A stretch of DNA of 6,539 bases from Clostridiaceae bacterium (GTDB lineage: Bacteria > Bacillota_A > Clostridia > Acetivibrionales > Acetivibrionaceae), in contig JAAZCB010000622.1 of NCBI GenBank assembly GCA_012513545.1, positions 1 to 6,539 on the forward strand, written 5' to 3'. The position numbers and the translations under genes are program-made. Positions 1-6,061 of this stretch are shown in pieces (position 1 is the first letter of the stretch; every line of letters begins with the position of its first letter). Below the pieces are notes generated by a model. That model was not told the DNA's origin and did no database searches. It was given only the letters and a program-made list of their open reading frames with translations.

Positions 1-14
1 CATTAGAGGTAAAA

Positions 15-20
15 TATAAT
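15..20 (+). promoter_or_regulatory. possible -10 element upstream of hflX
   Basis: A perfect TATAAT lies about 60 bases upstream of the hflX start, in AT-rich DNA. The matching -35 hexamer would fall before the window begins, so this cannot be confirmed. The hflX frame is closed by a TAA at 45-47, and the first 80 bases show no other gene. Confidence 0.3.
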
Positions 21-80
21 TGCATACATATAACTATAAAACTGTAATTAAAGCTGGCAATCAGGCACATCCGGATTGAG

Positions 81-1901
81 GTGGGAAGTATCAACATAAA
101 AGGGAATATATACTCTCTGAAGACTTCTTTATTGGACGAAATAGAAAGCTTGTATGATATTGAAGTGCCAAGGGGTGAGTTTATAACCGAAGAGCTTGCT
201 TCTAAAATGGCAGATCTGACTGAAAGAATAAACCGGGAAATATCTGTTTATATAGACAGGAAGGGAAATATCACAGACGTAAGCGTGGGTGACAGCAGCA
301 CGGTTACTCTTCCAGAGGTGGAAGGAAGAAGGGACCAGACCAGGCTGACGGGAATAAGGTGTATTCATACCCATCCTAAAGGCGATGGAATGGTTTCGCT
401 TGTGGACATCAACTCACTGCTTAATCTCAGGCTTGATGCTATGGCAGCAATAGGTGTGAGAGATGGCAAGGTGACTGAAATCTATGCGGCACTGCCGCAA
501 AAGGGCGAAAATGGAGATTTCAGCGAATCAAGGATATATGGTCCTTTTGCAAAAGATGATATTGCCATAAACTCTCTTTTTGATATTATACTTGAGGCTG
601 ACAAAGCTTCGGGTTCCGGGGTATATGCTGTCAAAGACAATGATGATGAAAGGGCAATACTTGTTGGTATTGAAATGGCATCGCAAAGTATTATAGGAGG
701 AAAAAGCCTGGCAGAGAGATCCATTGATGAGCTTGAAGAACTGGCACGTACAGCCGGAGCGGTTGTTGTCAGGAAAGTGCTGCAGAAGAAGAACTCCAGG
801 GATGCCGCATACCTTATAGGGAGGGGAAAGGTTGAAGAGCTGGGTCTTTTGCGTCAGGCTCTCAATGCTAATCTTATAATTTTTGATGAAGAGCTTTCAG
901 GTGCTCAGGTAAGAAATATTGAAGATTTGACAGGTGTGAAGGTTATAGACAGGACAAGTCTCATACTTGATATATTTGCTCAAAGGGCTCACTCCAGGGA
1001 AGGCAAGCTTCAGGTTGAGCTTGCTCAGCTGAAATACAGGGTTTCAAGGCTTATCGGCTTTGGCACCCAGCTTTCGAGGCTTGGAGGGGGTATAGGGACC
1101 CGGGGACCCGGAGAAAAGAAGCTCGAGGTTGACAGAAGACATATCAGAAGAAGGATAAGCTTTTTGGAGTCTTCACTTAGAGAGGTAGAGAAACGCAGAA
1201 ACTTACTGCGTGAAAACAGGGACATAAACGTTATGCCGTCAATCGCACTTGTAGGGTATACAAATGCAGGCAAGTCATCTCTCTTGAACAGGCTATGCAA
1301 ATGCGAGGTGCTTGCAGAAGACAAGCTGTTTGCAACCCTTGACCCTGCTACCAGGAAATTAAAGCTTCCTGATGGAAGAGATGTTCTGCTTATAGATACT
1401 GTAGGGTTTATAAGAAAACTGCCGCATGAACTTGTAGAAGCTTTCAAATCAACTCTTGAGGAGTCTTTATATGCTACGGCTATGATTCATGTTGTGGATG
1501 TTACAAGTGAAGAGGCGTGGGAACAAATCCAGGTTGTAAACAGCATACTGGAAAGCCTTGGAGTTGTAAACAAGCCGGTTATACTGGCATTAAATAAAAC
1601 AGACATGTTGGAGAGTAATCATACAAGAATACCTGTTTTAGGACAGGGGGATAAAGTGTTTGAAATATCTGCCGCCACAGGACTTGGAATTGAGGAGCTT
1701 ATTAAGGGTATTTGTGAAATTCTTCCTTCCGATGAGGCGGAAGTCAGGTTGTTTGTGCCTTATCAGTCGGGTTGGATAATACCTTTTTTATATAATAACG
1801 GCAAAGTATTAGAGCAGATTCATAAAGAGTCGGGTACAGAAGTAACGGCTCTTATAAGGAGGACGAAATTAGAAGCAATCAGGGACTTTATAATAAATTG
1901 A
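81..1901 (+). CDS. hflX: GTPase HflX with N-terminal JAMM-like extension
   Basis: HflX is a translational GTPase that binds the 50S subunit and splits stalled or hibernating 70S ribosomes. The G domain shows G1 GYTNAGKSS (392-400), G3 DTVGF (439-443), G4 NKTD (505-508) and a G5-like SAA (530-532). Before it come the HflX N-terminal domain (about 192-350), with GRGKVEEL near 247 and the Gly-rich GGGIGTRGPGEKK signature at 335-347, then a basic, probably coiled linker (350-380). At 606 residues it is far longer than the roughly 430 of E. coli HflX. The extra N-terminal ~190 residues hold HTHP-x6-S-x2-D at 96-109, an exact JAMM metal-site pattern, with E53 as a possible upstream glutamate. The GTG start at 81 is uncertain: the only purine-rich stretch, GAGGTGGGA, overlaps it instead of preceding it. 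An in-frame stop at 45-47 limits upstream extension. It appears to be transcribed alone. Confidence 0.95.
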   Translation: MGSINIKGNIYSLKTSLLDEIESLYDIEVPRGEFITEELASKMADLTERINREISVYIDRKGNITDVSVGDSSTVTLPEVEGRRDQTRLTGIRCIHTHPKGDGMVSLVDINSLLNLRLDAMAAIGVRDGKVTEIYAALPQKGENGDFSESRIYGPFAKDDIAINSLFDIILEADKASGSGVYAVKDNDDERAILVGIEMASQSIIGGKSLAERSIDELEELARTAGAVVVRKVLQKKNSRDAAYLIGRGKVEELGLLRQALNANLIIFDEELSGAQVRNIEDLTGVKVIDRTSLILDIFAQRAHSREGKLQVELAQLKYRVSRLIGFGTQLSRLGGGIGTRGPGEKKLEVDRRHIRRRISFLESSLREVEKRRNLLRENRDINVMPSIALVGYTNAGKSSLLNRLCKCEVLAEDKLFATLDPATRKLKLPDGRDVLLIDTVGFIRKLPHELVEAFKSTLEESLYATAMIHVVDVTSEEAWEQIQVVNSILESLGVVNKPVILALNKTDMLESNHTRIPVLGQGDKVFEISAATGLGIEELIKGICEILPSDEAEVRLFVPYQSGWIIPFLYNNGKVLEQIHKESGTEVTALIRRTKLEAIRDFIIN

Positions 1902-1929
1902 CAAAACTTAGCTGCAATGTGGCTTCAAA

Positions 1930-1961
1930 TTGAATAAAGACTACCATTGATGTATTATAAT
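1930..1961 (+). promoter_or_regulatory. probable promoter of the Nudix gene
   Basis: TTGAAT at 1930-1935 is followed after 17 bases by TATTAT at 1953-1958, which runs into an overlapping perfect TATAAT at 1956-1961. This is a good sigma-A-like match. It would leave a leader of about 160 bases before the Nudix start at 2128. No clear terminator for hflX is visible between 1902 and this point. Confidence 0.45.
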
Positions 1962-2127
1962 ATTATATATGGAAGAATAGTTAGATAAAGACAGGTTTAT
2001 TACTTGTATTACCTTTGTTTATTTGCTGTTTTATGGAAGAGTCAATCAGCAGTAAGATTAATTCCTACATAAAACGGTACAAATATAAATAAGGATAAAA
2101 AATCTAATTATGAAAGGGGTTTTAACT

Positions 2128-2550
2128 ATGTTAGTCCGAAACTTTGCGGGCGGAGTGGTGTTCTCCGGGGATAAGGTTCTGCTTACCAAAAATGAGAAGG
2201 ATGAATGGGTATTGCCCAGGGAATTAATGCACAATGGCGAATTGTCAAATGAAGTTGCCTTAAAAAAGATAAGGGATGAATCGGGCGTTAAGGTCCAGAT
2301 AATTTCTTCATCCGGTGACACAAACTATGAGTACTATCCTGCAACACGTCAAAAAACCTTCTGCAACAAAACTACATGGTATATTATGAAATCCCTCAAT
2401 GAAAATGAAACTCAACAGGAAACATGCAGTTCTAAATTCGTAAATTTCTTTAATGTAGACGAAGCAATGAATATTATTGGAAAAAATCAGGATAAATCAT
2501 TAATTAATTTATCTTTTAAAAAATATAAGGAATTTGCAAAAGTCTTATAA
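2128..2550 (+). CDS. Nudix-fold protein with degenerate Nudix box
   Basis: This 140-residue MutT/Nudix-like protein belongs to a fold that usually hydrolyses nucleoside diphosphates linked to another group. Typical fold features are the opening FAGGVVF (6-12), the strand EWVLP (26-30) and the box region ending IRDESGV (48-54). Against the canonical pattern G-x5-E-x7-R-E-U-x-E-E-x-G-U, the leading Gly is E32, R-E is K46-K47 and the first of the E-E pair is D50; E38, E51 and G53 are kept. The metal site is therefore altered and activity is uncertain; substrate cannot be named. I chose ATG 2128 because AAAGGGG lies 8 bases before it; an ATG at 2110 would add six residues but has no ribosome binding site. 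The gene stands alone and converges on the signal peptidase gene across a shared terminator. Confidence 0.8.
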   Translation: MLVRNFAGGVVFSGDKVLLTKNEKDEWVLPRELMHNGELSNEVALKKIRDESGVKVQIISSSGDTNYEYYPATRQKTFCNKTTWYIMKSLNENETQQETCSSKFVNFFNVDEAMNIIGKNQDKSLINLSFKKYKEFAKVL

Positions 2551-2566
2551 TTGCAAACGGGGTACA

Positions 2567-2612
2567 AAAAGGATCCTGGAAAAGTTGTTTTGAATTCTTC
2601 CAGGATCCTTTT
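2567..2612. terminator. bidirectional intrinsic terminator
   Basis: A perfect 15-bp inverted repeat, AAAAGGATCCTGGAA at 2567-2581 and its complement at 2598-2612, encloses a 16-base loop. The T run ending the right arm serves the plus-strand Nudix gene, and the A run starting the left arm is a T run on the minus strand for the signal peptidase gene. It sits between the two convergent stop codons, as expected for a shared terminator. Confidence 0.9.
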
Positions 2613-2653
2613 ATGATAAAAAACGAGAAGGACAAACAATACAATAGTGTATA

Positions 2654-3220
2654 TTAAAATTTTACAATGAACTTACCCATTACATGGTCTATAGGCACAC
2701 AGCCTATTTCCCTGCTATCTCTGCTGCGGTTACGGTTATCTCCCATGACAAAAATATGGCCCTTCGGTACGGTTATCTTTCCATCGGGAAAGAACTGCAT
2801 GGGTTCTTTGATATAAGACTCCTCAAGGACTTCTCCATTTCTGACAACCTTTCCGTCTTTGAATTCAAGAGTATCTCCAGCTTTTCCGATAACTCTTTTG
2901 ATCCAGAAGATTTCTTCTGCATTGCCGAAAAGTTTGTAGGAAAGGATATTATATTTGAGGCTGTCGGTTATATCATCAACAACTGAACGGTCTCTGTCAA
3001 CGCGGCTGTCTATAATAACAATATTCCCATAATCGGGTTCGAACCTAAAGGTATGAACCAGCTTGTTTATAATTACCCTGTCATTTTCAAAGAGAGTAGA
3101 CTCCATAGAACAGCCCTGAATCTGAGTAGGCTGAATAATAAAAATGTTTATTGCCATCCCAAGTACTATTGCCAATACTATATGTGCTGTCCAGCTTAAT
3201 ATTTCCAATAATATTTTCAT
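2654..3220 (-). CDS. lepB: type I signal peptidase
   Basis: This membrane enzyme cleaves signal peptides from exported proteins on the outer face of the membrane using a Ser/Lys dyad. With the ATG start at 3220 it is 188 residues, the size of Bacillus SipS. One hydrophobic segment (about 3-30) is the membrane anchor, followed by GCSMEST with nucleophile S38, IKRVIGKAGD with general base K108, and the conserved GDNRNRSRDSR at 160-170. The usual SM-x-P-T motif reads SMEST, so the Pro is replaced by Ser. A TTG at 3238 could add six residues, but it overlaps the GGAGG ribosome binding site (3232-3236 on the minus strand), so I reject it. Between that site and ATG 3220 lies ATG-TAA (3227-3222), a start followed at once by a stop. 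It is a single-gene unit, divergent from yigZ. Confidence 0.93.
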   Translation of the reverse strand: MKILLEILSWTAHIVLAIVLGMAINIFIIQPTQIQGCSMESTLFENDRVIINKLVHTFRFEPDYGNIVIIDSRVDRDRSVVDDITDSLKYNILSYKLFGNAEEIFWIKRVIGKAGDTLEFKDGKVVRNGEVLEESYIKEPMQFFPDGKITVPKGHIFVMGDNRNRSRDSREIGCVPIDHVMGKFIVKF

Positions 3221-3267
3221 ATTACATATGACCTCCAAAGTAACAAGTTCCTATACTTTTTATATAT

Positions 3268-3273
3268 ATTATA
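3268..3273 (-). promoter_or_regulatory. possible -10 element for lepB
   Basis: On the minus strand a perfect TATAAT is read from 3273 down to 3268, about 50 bases before the lepB start. No good -35 hexamer stands at 16-18 bases; the nearest TTTACA-like sequence (3295-3300) is 21 bases away. It is plausible from position, weak as a full promoter. Confidence 0.35.
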
Positions 3274-3410
3274 ACCTAAAAAATATGAATTTTCTGTAAA
3301 CATTGTTCGAAAAGGTTCCGTAAATTTATTGTTGATGCTTTATCTGTCCGAAAAAAACAAAGTTGAAAAAGATTTATATAAAACAAGAAGATGAATATAT
3401 GTGTAAAAAA

Positions 3411-3419
3411 TGTTAGAAT
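3411..3419 (+). promoter_or_regulatory. possible extended -10 promoter of yigZ
   Basis: TGTTAGAAT is an extended -10 element (TG-n-TAGAAT) about 55 bases upstream of the yigZ start. The -35 region (around 3391-3396, ATGAAT) is poor, which extended -10 promoters tolerate. It would drive yigZ and the CoA-binding gene together. Confidence 0.4.
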
Positions 3420-3473
3420 ACTATACAGACCACTTATGATATTTAAATTACATATATTTTAAAGGTGATTAAA

Positions 3474-4130
3474 TTGGACAAAGAGTATAAAACAGTCTTA
3501 AATTTTGCACAAAGCGAGACGGAAGAAAAGAAATCAAGATTTATAGCTTCTGTTAAGCCTGTATCAAGTGAAGAAGAGGCATTGGCGTTTATAAGTCAAT
3601 TAAAATCAAAGTATTGGGATGCAACACATAATGTTTATTCCTATTATATTGGTGGAAATAATATTGTACAGAGGTTCAGTGACGATGGAGAACCGTCAGG
3701 TACTGCCGGTATGCCGATTCTTGAAATAATAAAGCGTATGGAAGTAAGGGACCTGGTGGTTGTTTCCACAAGATACTTCGGAGGAACACTTTTAGGGGCT
3801 GCAGGTCTTATACGGGCTTACAGCAAAAGTGCTTCAACAGGTATTGAAGCTGCACAGGTAATAACAAAAAAGCTTTGTAAAAAGGTGAAGCTTACTGTTG
3901 AGTATACTATGTTTGGAAAGGTTCAAAGCCTTCTTGCTTCACATGGTTTTATAATAAAAGATACTATATATGCTCAGGATGTGGAGATAATAGTATTTGT
4001 GCCGATTGATGAAGTTGATGGTTTTACAGGGCTAATAACTGAGGCAACTAATGCAAGAGCTCTTATGGAAACAGGAGATAACGTATACATTACTCTGGAT
4101 CTAAAAGGTAAACTTATAACTACAGAATAA
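3474..4130 (+). CDS. yigZ: YigZ/IMPACT (UPF0029) family protein
   Basis: This 218-residue protein matches the bacterial YigZ/YvyE family, related to eukaryotic IMPACT, a regulator acting through the translation-control kinase GCN2. The bacterial role is not firmly known. The N-terminal UPF0029 domain shows KKSRFIA (19-25), WDATHNV (48-54), the family signature RFSDDGEPSGTAGMP (67-81) and TRYFGGTLLG (99-108). The C-terminal part, from about 137, fits the ferredoxin-like DUF1949 domain. I chose TTG at 3474 because AAAGGTGAT (3461-3469) is spaced correctly before it; the in-frame GTG at 3465 lies inside that ribosome binding site. It is the first gene of a two-gene unit: its stop codon overlaps the ribosome binding site of the next gene. 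Length and motifs are complete. Confidence 0.9.
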   Translation: MDKEYKTVLNFAQSETEEKKSRFIASVKPVSSEEEALAFISQLKSKYWDATHNVYSYYIGGNNIVQRFSDDGEPSGTAGMPILEIIKRMEVRDLVVVSTRYFGGTLLGAAGLIRAYSKSASTGIEAAQVITKKLCKKVKLTVEYTMFGKVQSLLASHGFIIKDTIYAQDVEIIVFVPIDEVDGFTGLITEATNARALMETGDNVYITLDLKGKLITTE

Positions 4131-4143
4131 GGAGTTGAAAGCC

Positions 4144-4518
4144 ATGCAGGAAGAAAAAATGCTGGAAAAGAAAGTATGGGCAGTTGTAGGTACTAATGAA
4201 GACCCTGAAAAATACGGCAATATGATTTATAAGAAGCTGAAATCAAGGGGTTACAGGGTTTATCCGGTTAACCCGAAACATGAAACTATTGATGGAGACC
4301 GTTGCTATGGCAATCTGTCATCAATTCCGGAGCTTCCCGAAGTTATTGACATGGTGGTTTCGCCAAAAAGAGGAAAGGACATCATAGAAGAAGCCGCGCG
4401 TCTTGGTATCAAAGATATCTGGCTTCAGCCGGGTACTTACGATAATTCGCTTATGCAATTGATTGATGAAAATGGATTGAATGCGGTTAAGGCATGTGTT
4501 TTGGTAGCGTTAAGATGA
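4144..4518 (+). CDS. CoA-binding Rossmann-fold protein (YccU-like)
   Basis: A 124-residue stand-alone CoA-binding domain, like E. coli YccU and the N-terminal domain of acyl-CoA synthetases/succinyl-CoA ligase alpha. Visible signatures are the nucleotide-loop strand VWAVVGTNEDPEKYG (11-25), YPVNPK (40-45), the strand VIDMVVSP (67-74), and IWLQPG (92-97), followed by a C-terminal KACVLVAL with C118 where the family commonly has a Cys. The fold predicts CoA or nucleotide binding; no catalytic activity can be read from it. ATG 4144 is chosen because AAGGAG (4129-4134), which overlaps the yigZ stop codon, stands 9 bases upstream; a TTG at 4135 would sit against that site. The tight spacing suggests co-transcription and probably translational coupling with yigZ. 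A hairpin terminator follows within ten bases. Confidence 0.9.
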   Translation: MQEEKMLEKKVWAVVGTNEDPEKYGNMIYKKLKSRGYRVYPVNPKHETIDGDRCYGNLSSIPELPEVIDMVVSPKRGKDIIEEAARLGIKDIWLQPGTYDNSLMQLIDENGLNAVKACVLVALR

Positions 4519-4524
4519 AAATTA

Positions 4525-4546
4525 AGAGGGACCTGAGGGTCCCTTT
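4525..4546 (+). terminator. probable intrinsic terminator of the yigZ unit
   Basis: GGGACC (4528-4533) and GGTCCC (4538-4543) form a 6-bp GC-rich stem around TGAG, extended by A-T and G-T pairs to about nine pairs. It begins just after the stop codon at 4518. The following T-tract is short and broken (CTTTAATATTAGTCTTTC), so termination may be incomplete. Confidence 0.65.
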
Positions 4547-4748
4547 AATATTAGTCTTTCTTAATTTCTATGTTCTATATTGAAGGAGATAAAGACGGGT
4601 ACGTAGTGCTTCAACTTACTTAATAAAATATCACAAATATTTTGTTTTTCAAGGTAAAATCATTTTCGTAATTTATATAGGTGCAGCTTATACCTATGAT
4701 TGTTCCCGCCTTTAACCTCTATTGTGTATTATAAAATAATAAAATAGC

Positions 4749-4777
4749 TTTATAAAATCCGAGTTTAATATTATAAT
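4749..4777 (+). promoter_or_regulatory. probable yebC promoter
   Basis: TTTATA (4749-4754), 17 bases, then a perfect TATAAT (4772-4777), about 50 bases upstream of the yebC start. A second TATAAT at 4795-4800 lies closer to the gene. The 8-bp inverted repeat 4762-4769/4787-4794 brackets the first -10 element and could be an operator. Confidence 0.45.
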
Positions 4778-4825
4778 TTATTATGGATTAAACTTATAAT
4801 TTATATATACTGTAGGAGGTAATAC

Positions 4826-5554
4826 ATGTCAGGACATTCAAAATGGGCTAATATTAAGCGTAAAAAAGGAAAAACCGATGATCAGAAGGGTAAACTGTTT
4901 ACAAAGCTGGGAAGGGAAATTGCTATTATTGTAAAGCAGGGAGGGCCTGAACCCGAATCCAACTCAAAACTTAAGGACGTTATAGCCAAAGCAAAGGCTT
5001 CGAACATGCCCAATGAAAGTATTATGAGAAGCATTAAGAAGGCTGCAGGCGATGTAGACGGTACAAACTATGAGGACATTTCCTATGAGGGCTATGGACC
5101 CGGAGGAGTTGCTGTTATTGTTGAGGCCATGACTGATAACAGGAACAGGACAGCAGCAGATGTAAGGCATTTGTTCGATAAATTCGGCGGTAATCTGGGT
5201 ACAACAGGCTGTGTTTCATTTATGTTTGACAAAAAGGGAATGATAATAGTTGAAAAGGCAGCCGGTATTGATGAAGACACTATGATGATGGAGGCTCTTG
5301 AAGCTGGAGCAGAGGATTTCAACACCGAGGAGGATTATTTTGAGATAACCACCGATCCGAACGAATTTTCAAAAGTGAGGGAAGCTCTTGAAAACAAAGG
5401 CTACCAGTTTGCTACGGCAGAAGTTGAAATGGTGCCGCAAACAATGACAAAGCTTACAGACCCCAAGCAGATAGAGCTTATGGAAAAACTTGTTGACAAC
5501 CTTGAGGATCTCGACGATGTCCAGAATGTTTACCACAACTGGGACGAGGAGTGA
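4826..5554 (+). CDS. yebC: YebC/PmpR/TACO1 family regulatory protein
   Basis: A full-length (242-residue) member of the YebC family, first described as a transcriptional regulator (PmpR) and, for some members including mitochondrial TACO1, as a factor helping translation through difficult sequences such as proline stretches. The N terminus MSGHSKWANIKRKKG is the near-invariant family start; further hallmarks are KLGREI (27-32), SYEGYGPGGVA and EAMTDNRNRTAADVR in the middle domain, and a C terminus rich in acidic residues ending YHNWDEE. The AGGAGG at 4814-4819 is ideally placed before ATG 4826. In many bacteria yebC precedes ruvC; here no Holliday-junction genes follow, and the next DNA is recombinase remnant. 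It appears to be a single-gene unit with its own promoter. The sequence looks intact and functional. Confidence 0.95.
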   Translation: MSGHSKWANIKRKKGKTDDQKGKLFTKLGREIAIIVKQGGPEPESNSKLKDVIAKAKASNMPNESIMRSIKKAAGDVDGTNYEDISYEGYGPGGVAVIVEAMTDNRNRTAADVRHLFDKFGGNLGTTGCVSFMFDKKGMIIVEKAAGIDEDTMMMEALEAGAEDFNTEEDYFEITTDPNEFSKVREALENKGYQFATAEVEMVPQTMTKLTDPKQIELMEKLVDNLEDLDDVQNVYHNWDEE

Positions 5555-5690
5555 AAGTAGTAGTAGCAATGGTTTAACGGCTTTGGATGGATTGAATGAT
5601 GATGTATTCTGCAAAATTTTTAATCGGTTAAGGTATATATCATTAACTCATGTTCCGGGAACTGAATAATCCATTTGTATACCGTAATTT

Positions 5691-5743
5691 CACCTTCTTT
5701 ATGTATTTGTTTATCGAAATAATACATATAGGAAGGTGTTTTT
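5691..5743 (+). promoter_or_regulatory. hairpin plus T-tract covering the recombinase ribosome binding site
   Basis: CACCTTC (5691-5697) pairs with GAAGGTG (5732-5738), and inside it TATGTATT (5700-5707) pairs with AATACATA (5721-5728). The two helices, 7 and 8 bp, are separated by a small 2x3 internal loop. Five T residues follow at 5739-5743, directly before ATG 5744. The right arm contains the ribosome binding site of the recombinase ORF. The element could terminate transcripts arriving from yebC, block recombinase translation, or both. Confidence 0.55.
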
Positions 5744-6061
5744 ATGTTGTTAGGGGATGTATTAAAGGAGTTTGTTTTTGAATGTGAAATAAGGAGACTA
5801 TCAAAACGGACAATTATGAGTTATAGGAATAATACTGCACTATTCTTTACGTTTCTGGAAAATGAGTTTGGTATTGTTGAACTTGAGAAGATAACGTCTG
5901 CTCATATAAAGAGCTATATGCAATTCTTTATAAAAAAAGGATTGACGGAATCCTATGCAAATGGAGTAATGAAGTGTTTTAGGGCCTTTTTTAAGTATTG
6001 CATGCAAGAGGAATATATAAGTATTAACCCTTGCAACAAAGTATATTACCTTCCAAAATAA
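5744..6061 (+). pseudogene. tyrosine recombinase/integrase, N-terminal fragment
   Basis: The 105 residues match the SAM-like core-binding domain that precedes the catalytic domain in phage integrase/XerD-type tyrosine recombinases: RLSKRTIMSYRNN (18-30), an acidic LENEFGI (38-44), ITSAHIKSYM (50-59), the helix TESYANGVMKCFRAFFKYC and the closing INPCNKV, a form of the usual NP-x2-K/R-V. Complete enzymes are about 290-400 residues, with catalytic R-H-R-Y residues C-terminal to this domain; none is present. GGAAGGTG provides a ribosome binding site 5 bases before ATG, so the fragment may still be translated and could at most bind DNA. After residue ~100 a stop is reached and a different protein family begins in another frame, so I read this as truncation by recombination or deletion, not a single point mutation. 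Confidence 0.8.

Larger units (their letters stand above)
4519..4825. other. 307-base gene-free region before yebC
   Basis: After the terminator there is no supportable gene. Visible structure: AAAATAT (4625-4631) and ATATTTT (4637-4643) around a 5-base loop, followed by GTTTTTC, a weak AT-only terminator-like hairpin; ATAGGT (4677-4682) and ACCTAT (4692-4697) around a 9-base loop; and AGTTTAAT (4762-4769) with ATTAAACT (4787-4794) at the yebC promoter. A 17-codon ATG frame at 4570-4623 has no ribosome binding site. I recognise no riboswitch class. Confidence 0.6.

Noticed and set aside
1025..1447. Minus-strand 140-codon open frame inside hflX
   Set aside because: It lies wholly within the conserved GTPase coding sequence and has no ribosome binding site or family features; it is a shadow frame.
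1984..2030. Possible hflX terminator hairpin with AGGT/ACCT arms
   Set aside because: Only four pairs hold before mismatches, and no T-tract follows, so a terminator cannot be supported.
3335..3394. 19-codon ATG frame between lepB and yigZ
   Set aside because: No ribosome binding site and no protein-like features beyond Lys-rich, AT-driven composition.
3394..3458. 9-bp inverted repeat AATATATGT/ACATATATT around the yigZ -10 region
   Set aside because: The arms are almost purely A/T with a 47-base loop in AT-rich DNA; chance is a sufficient explanation.
4570..4623. 17-codon ATG frame in the gap before yebC
   Set aside because: No ribosome binding site precedes the ATG, and no recognisable motif; such frames are expected by chance.
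4677..4720. Riboswitch upstream of yebC
   Set aside because: The single short hairpin with its surrounding sequence matches no riboswitch core that I recognise, and it lies upstream of the likely promoter.
5652..5662. GTTCC-G-GGAAC palindrome after yebC, considered as a LexA-type operator
   Set aside because: The half-sites are in the opposite order to the GAAC-N4-GTTC form of Gram-positive LexA boxes, and no promoter is evident next to it.
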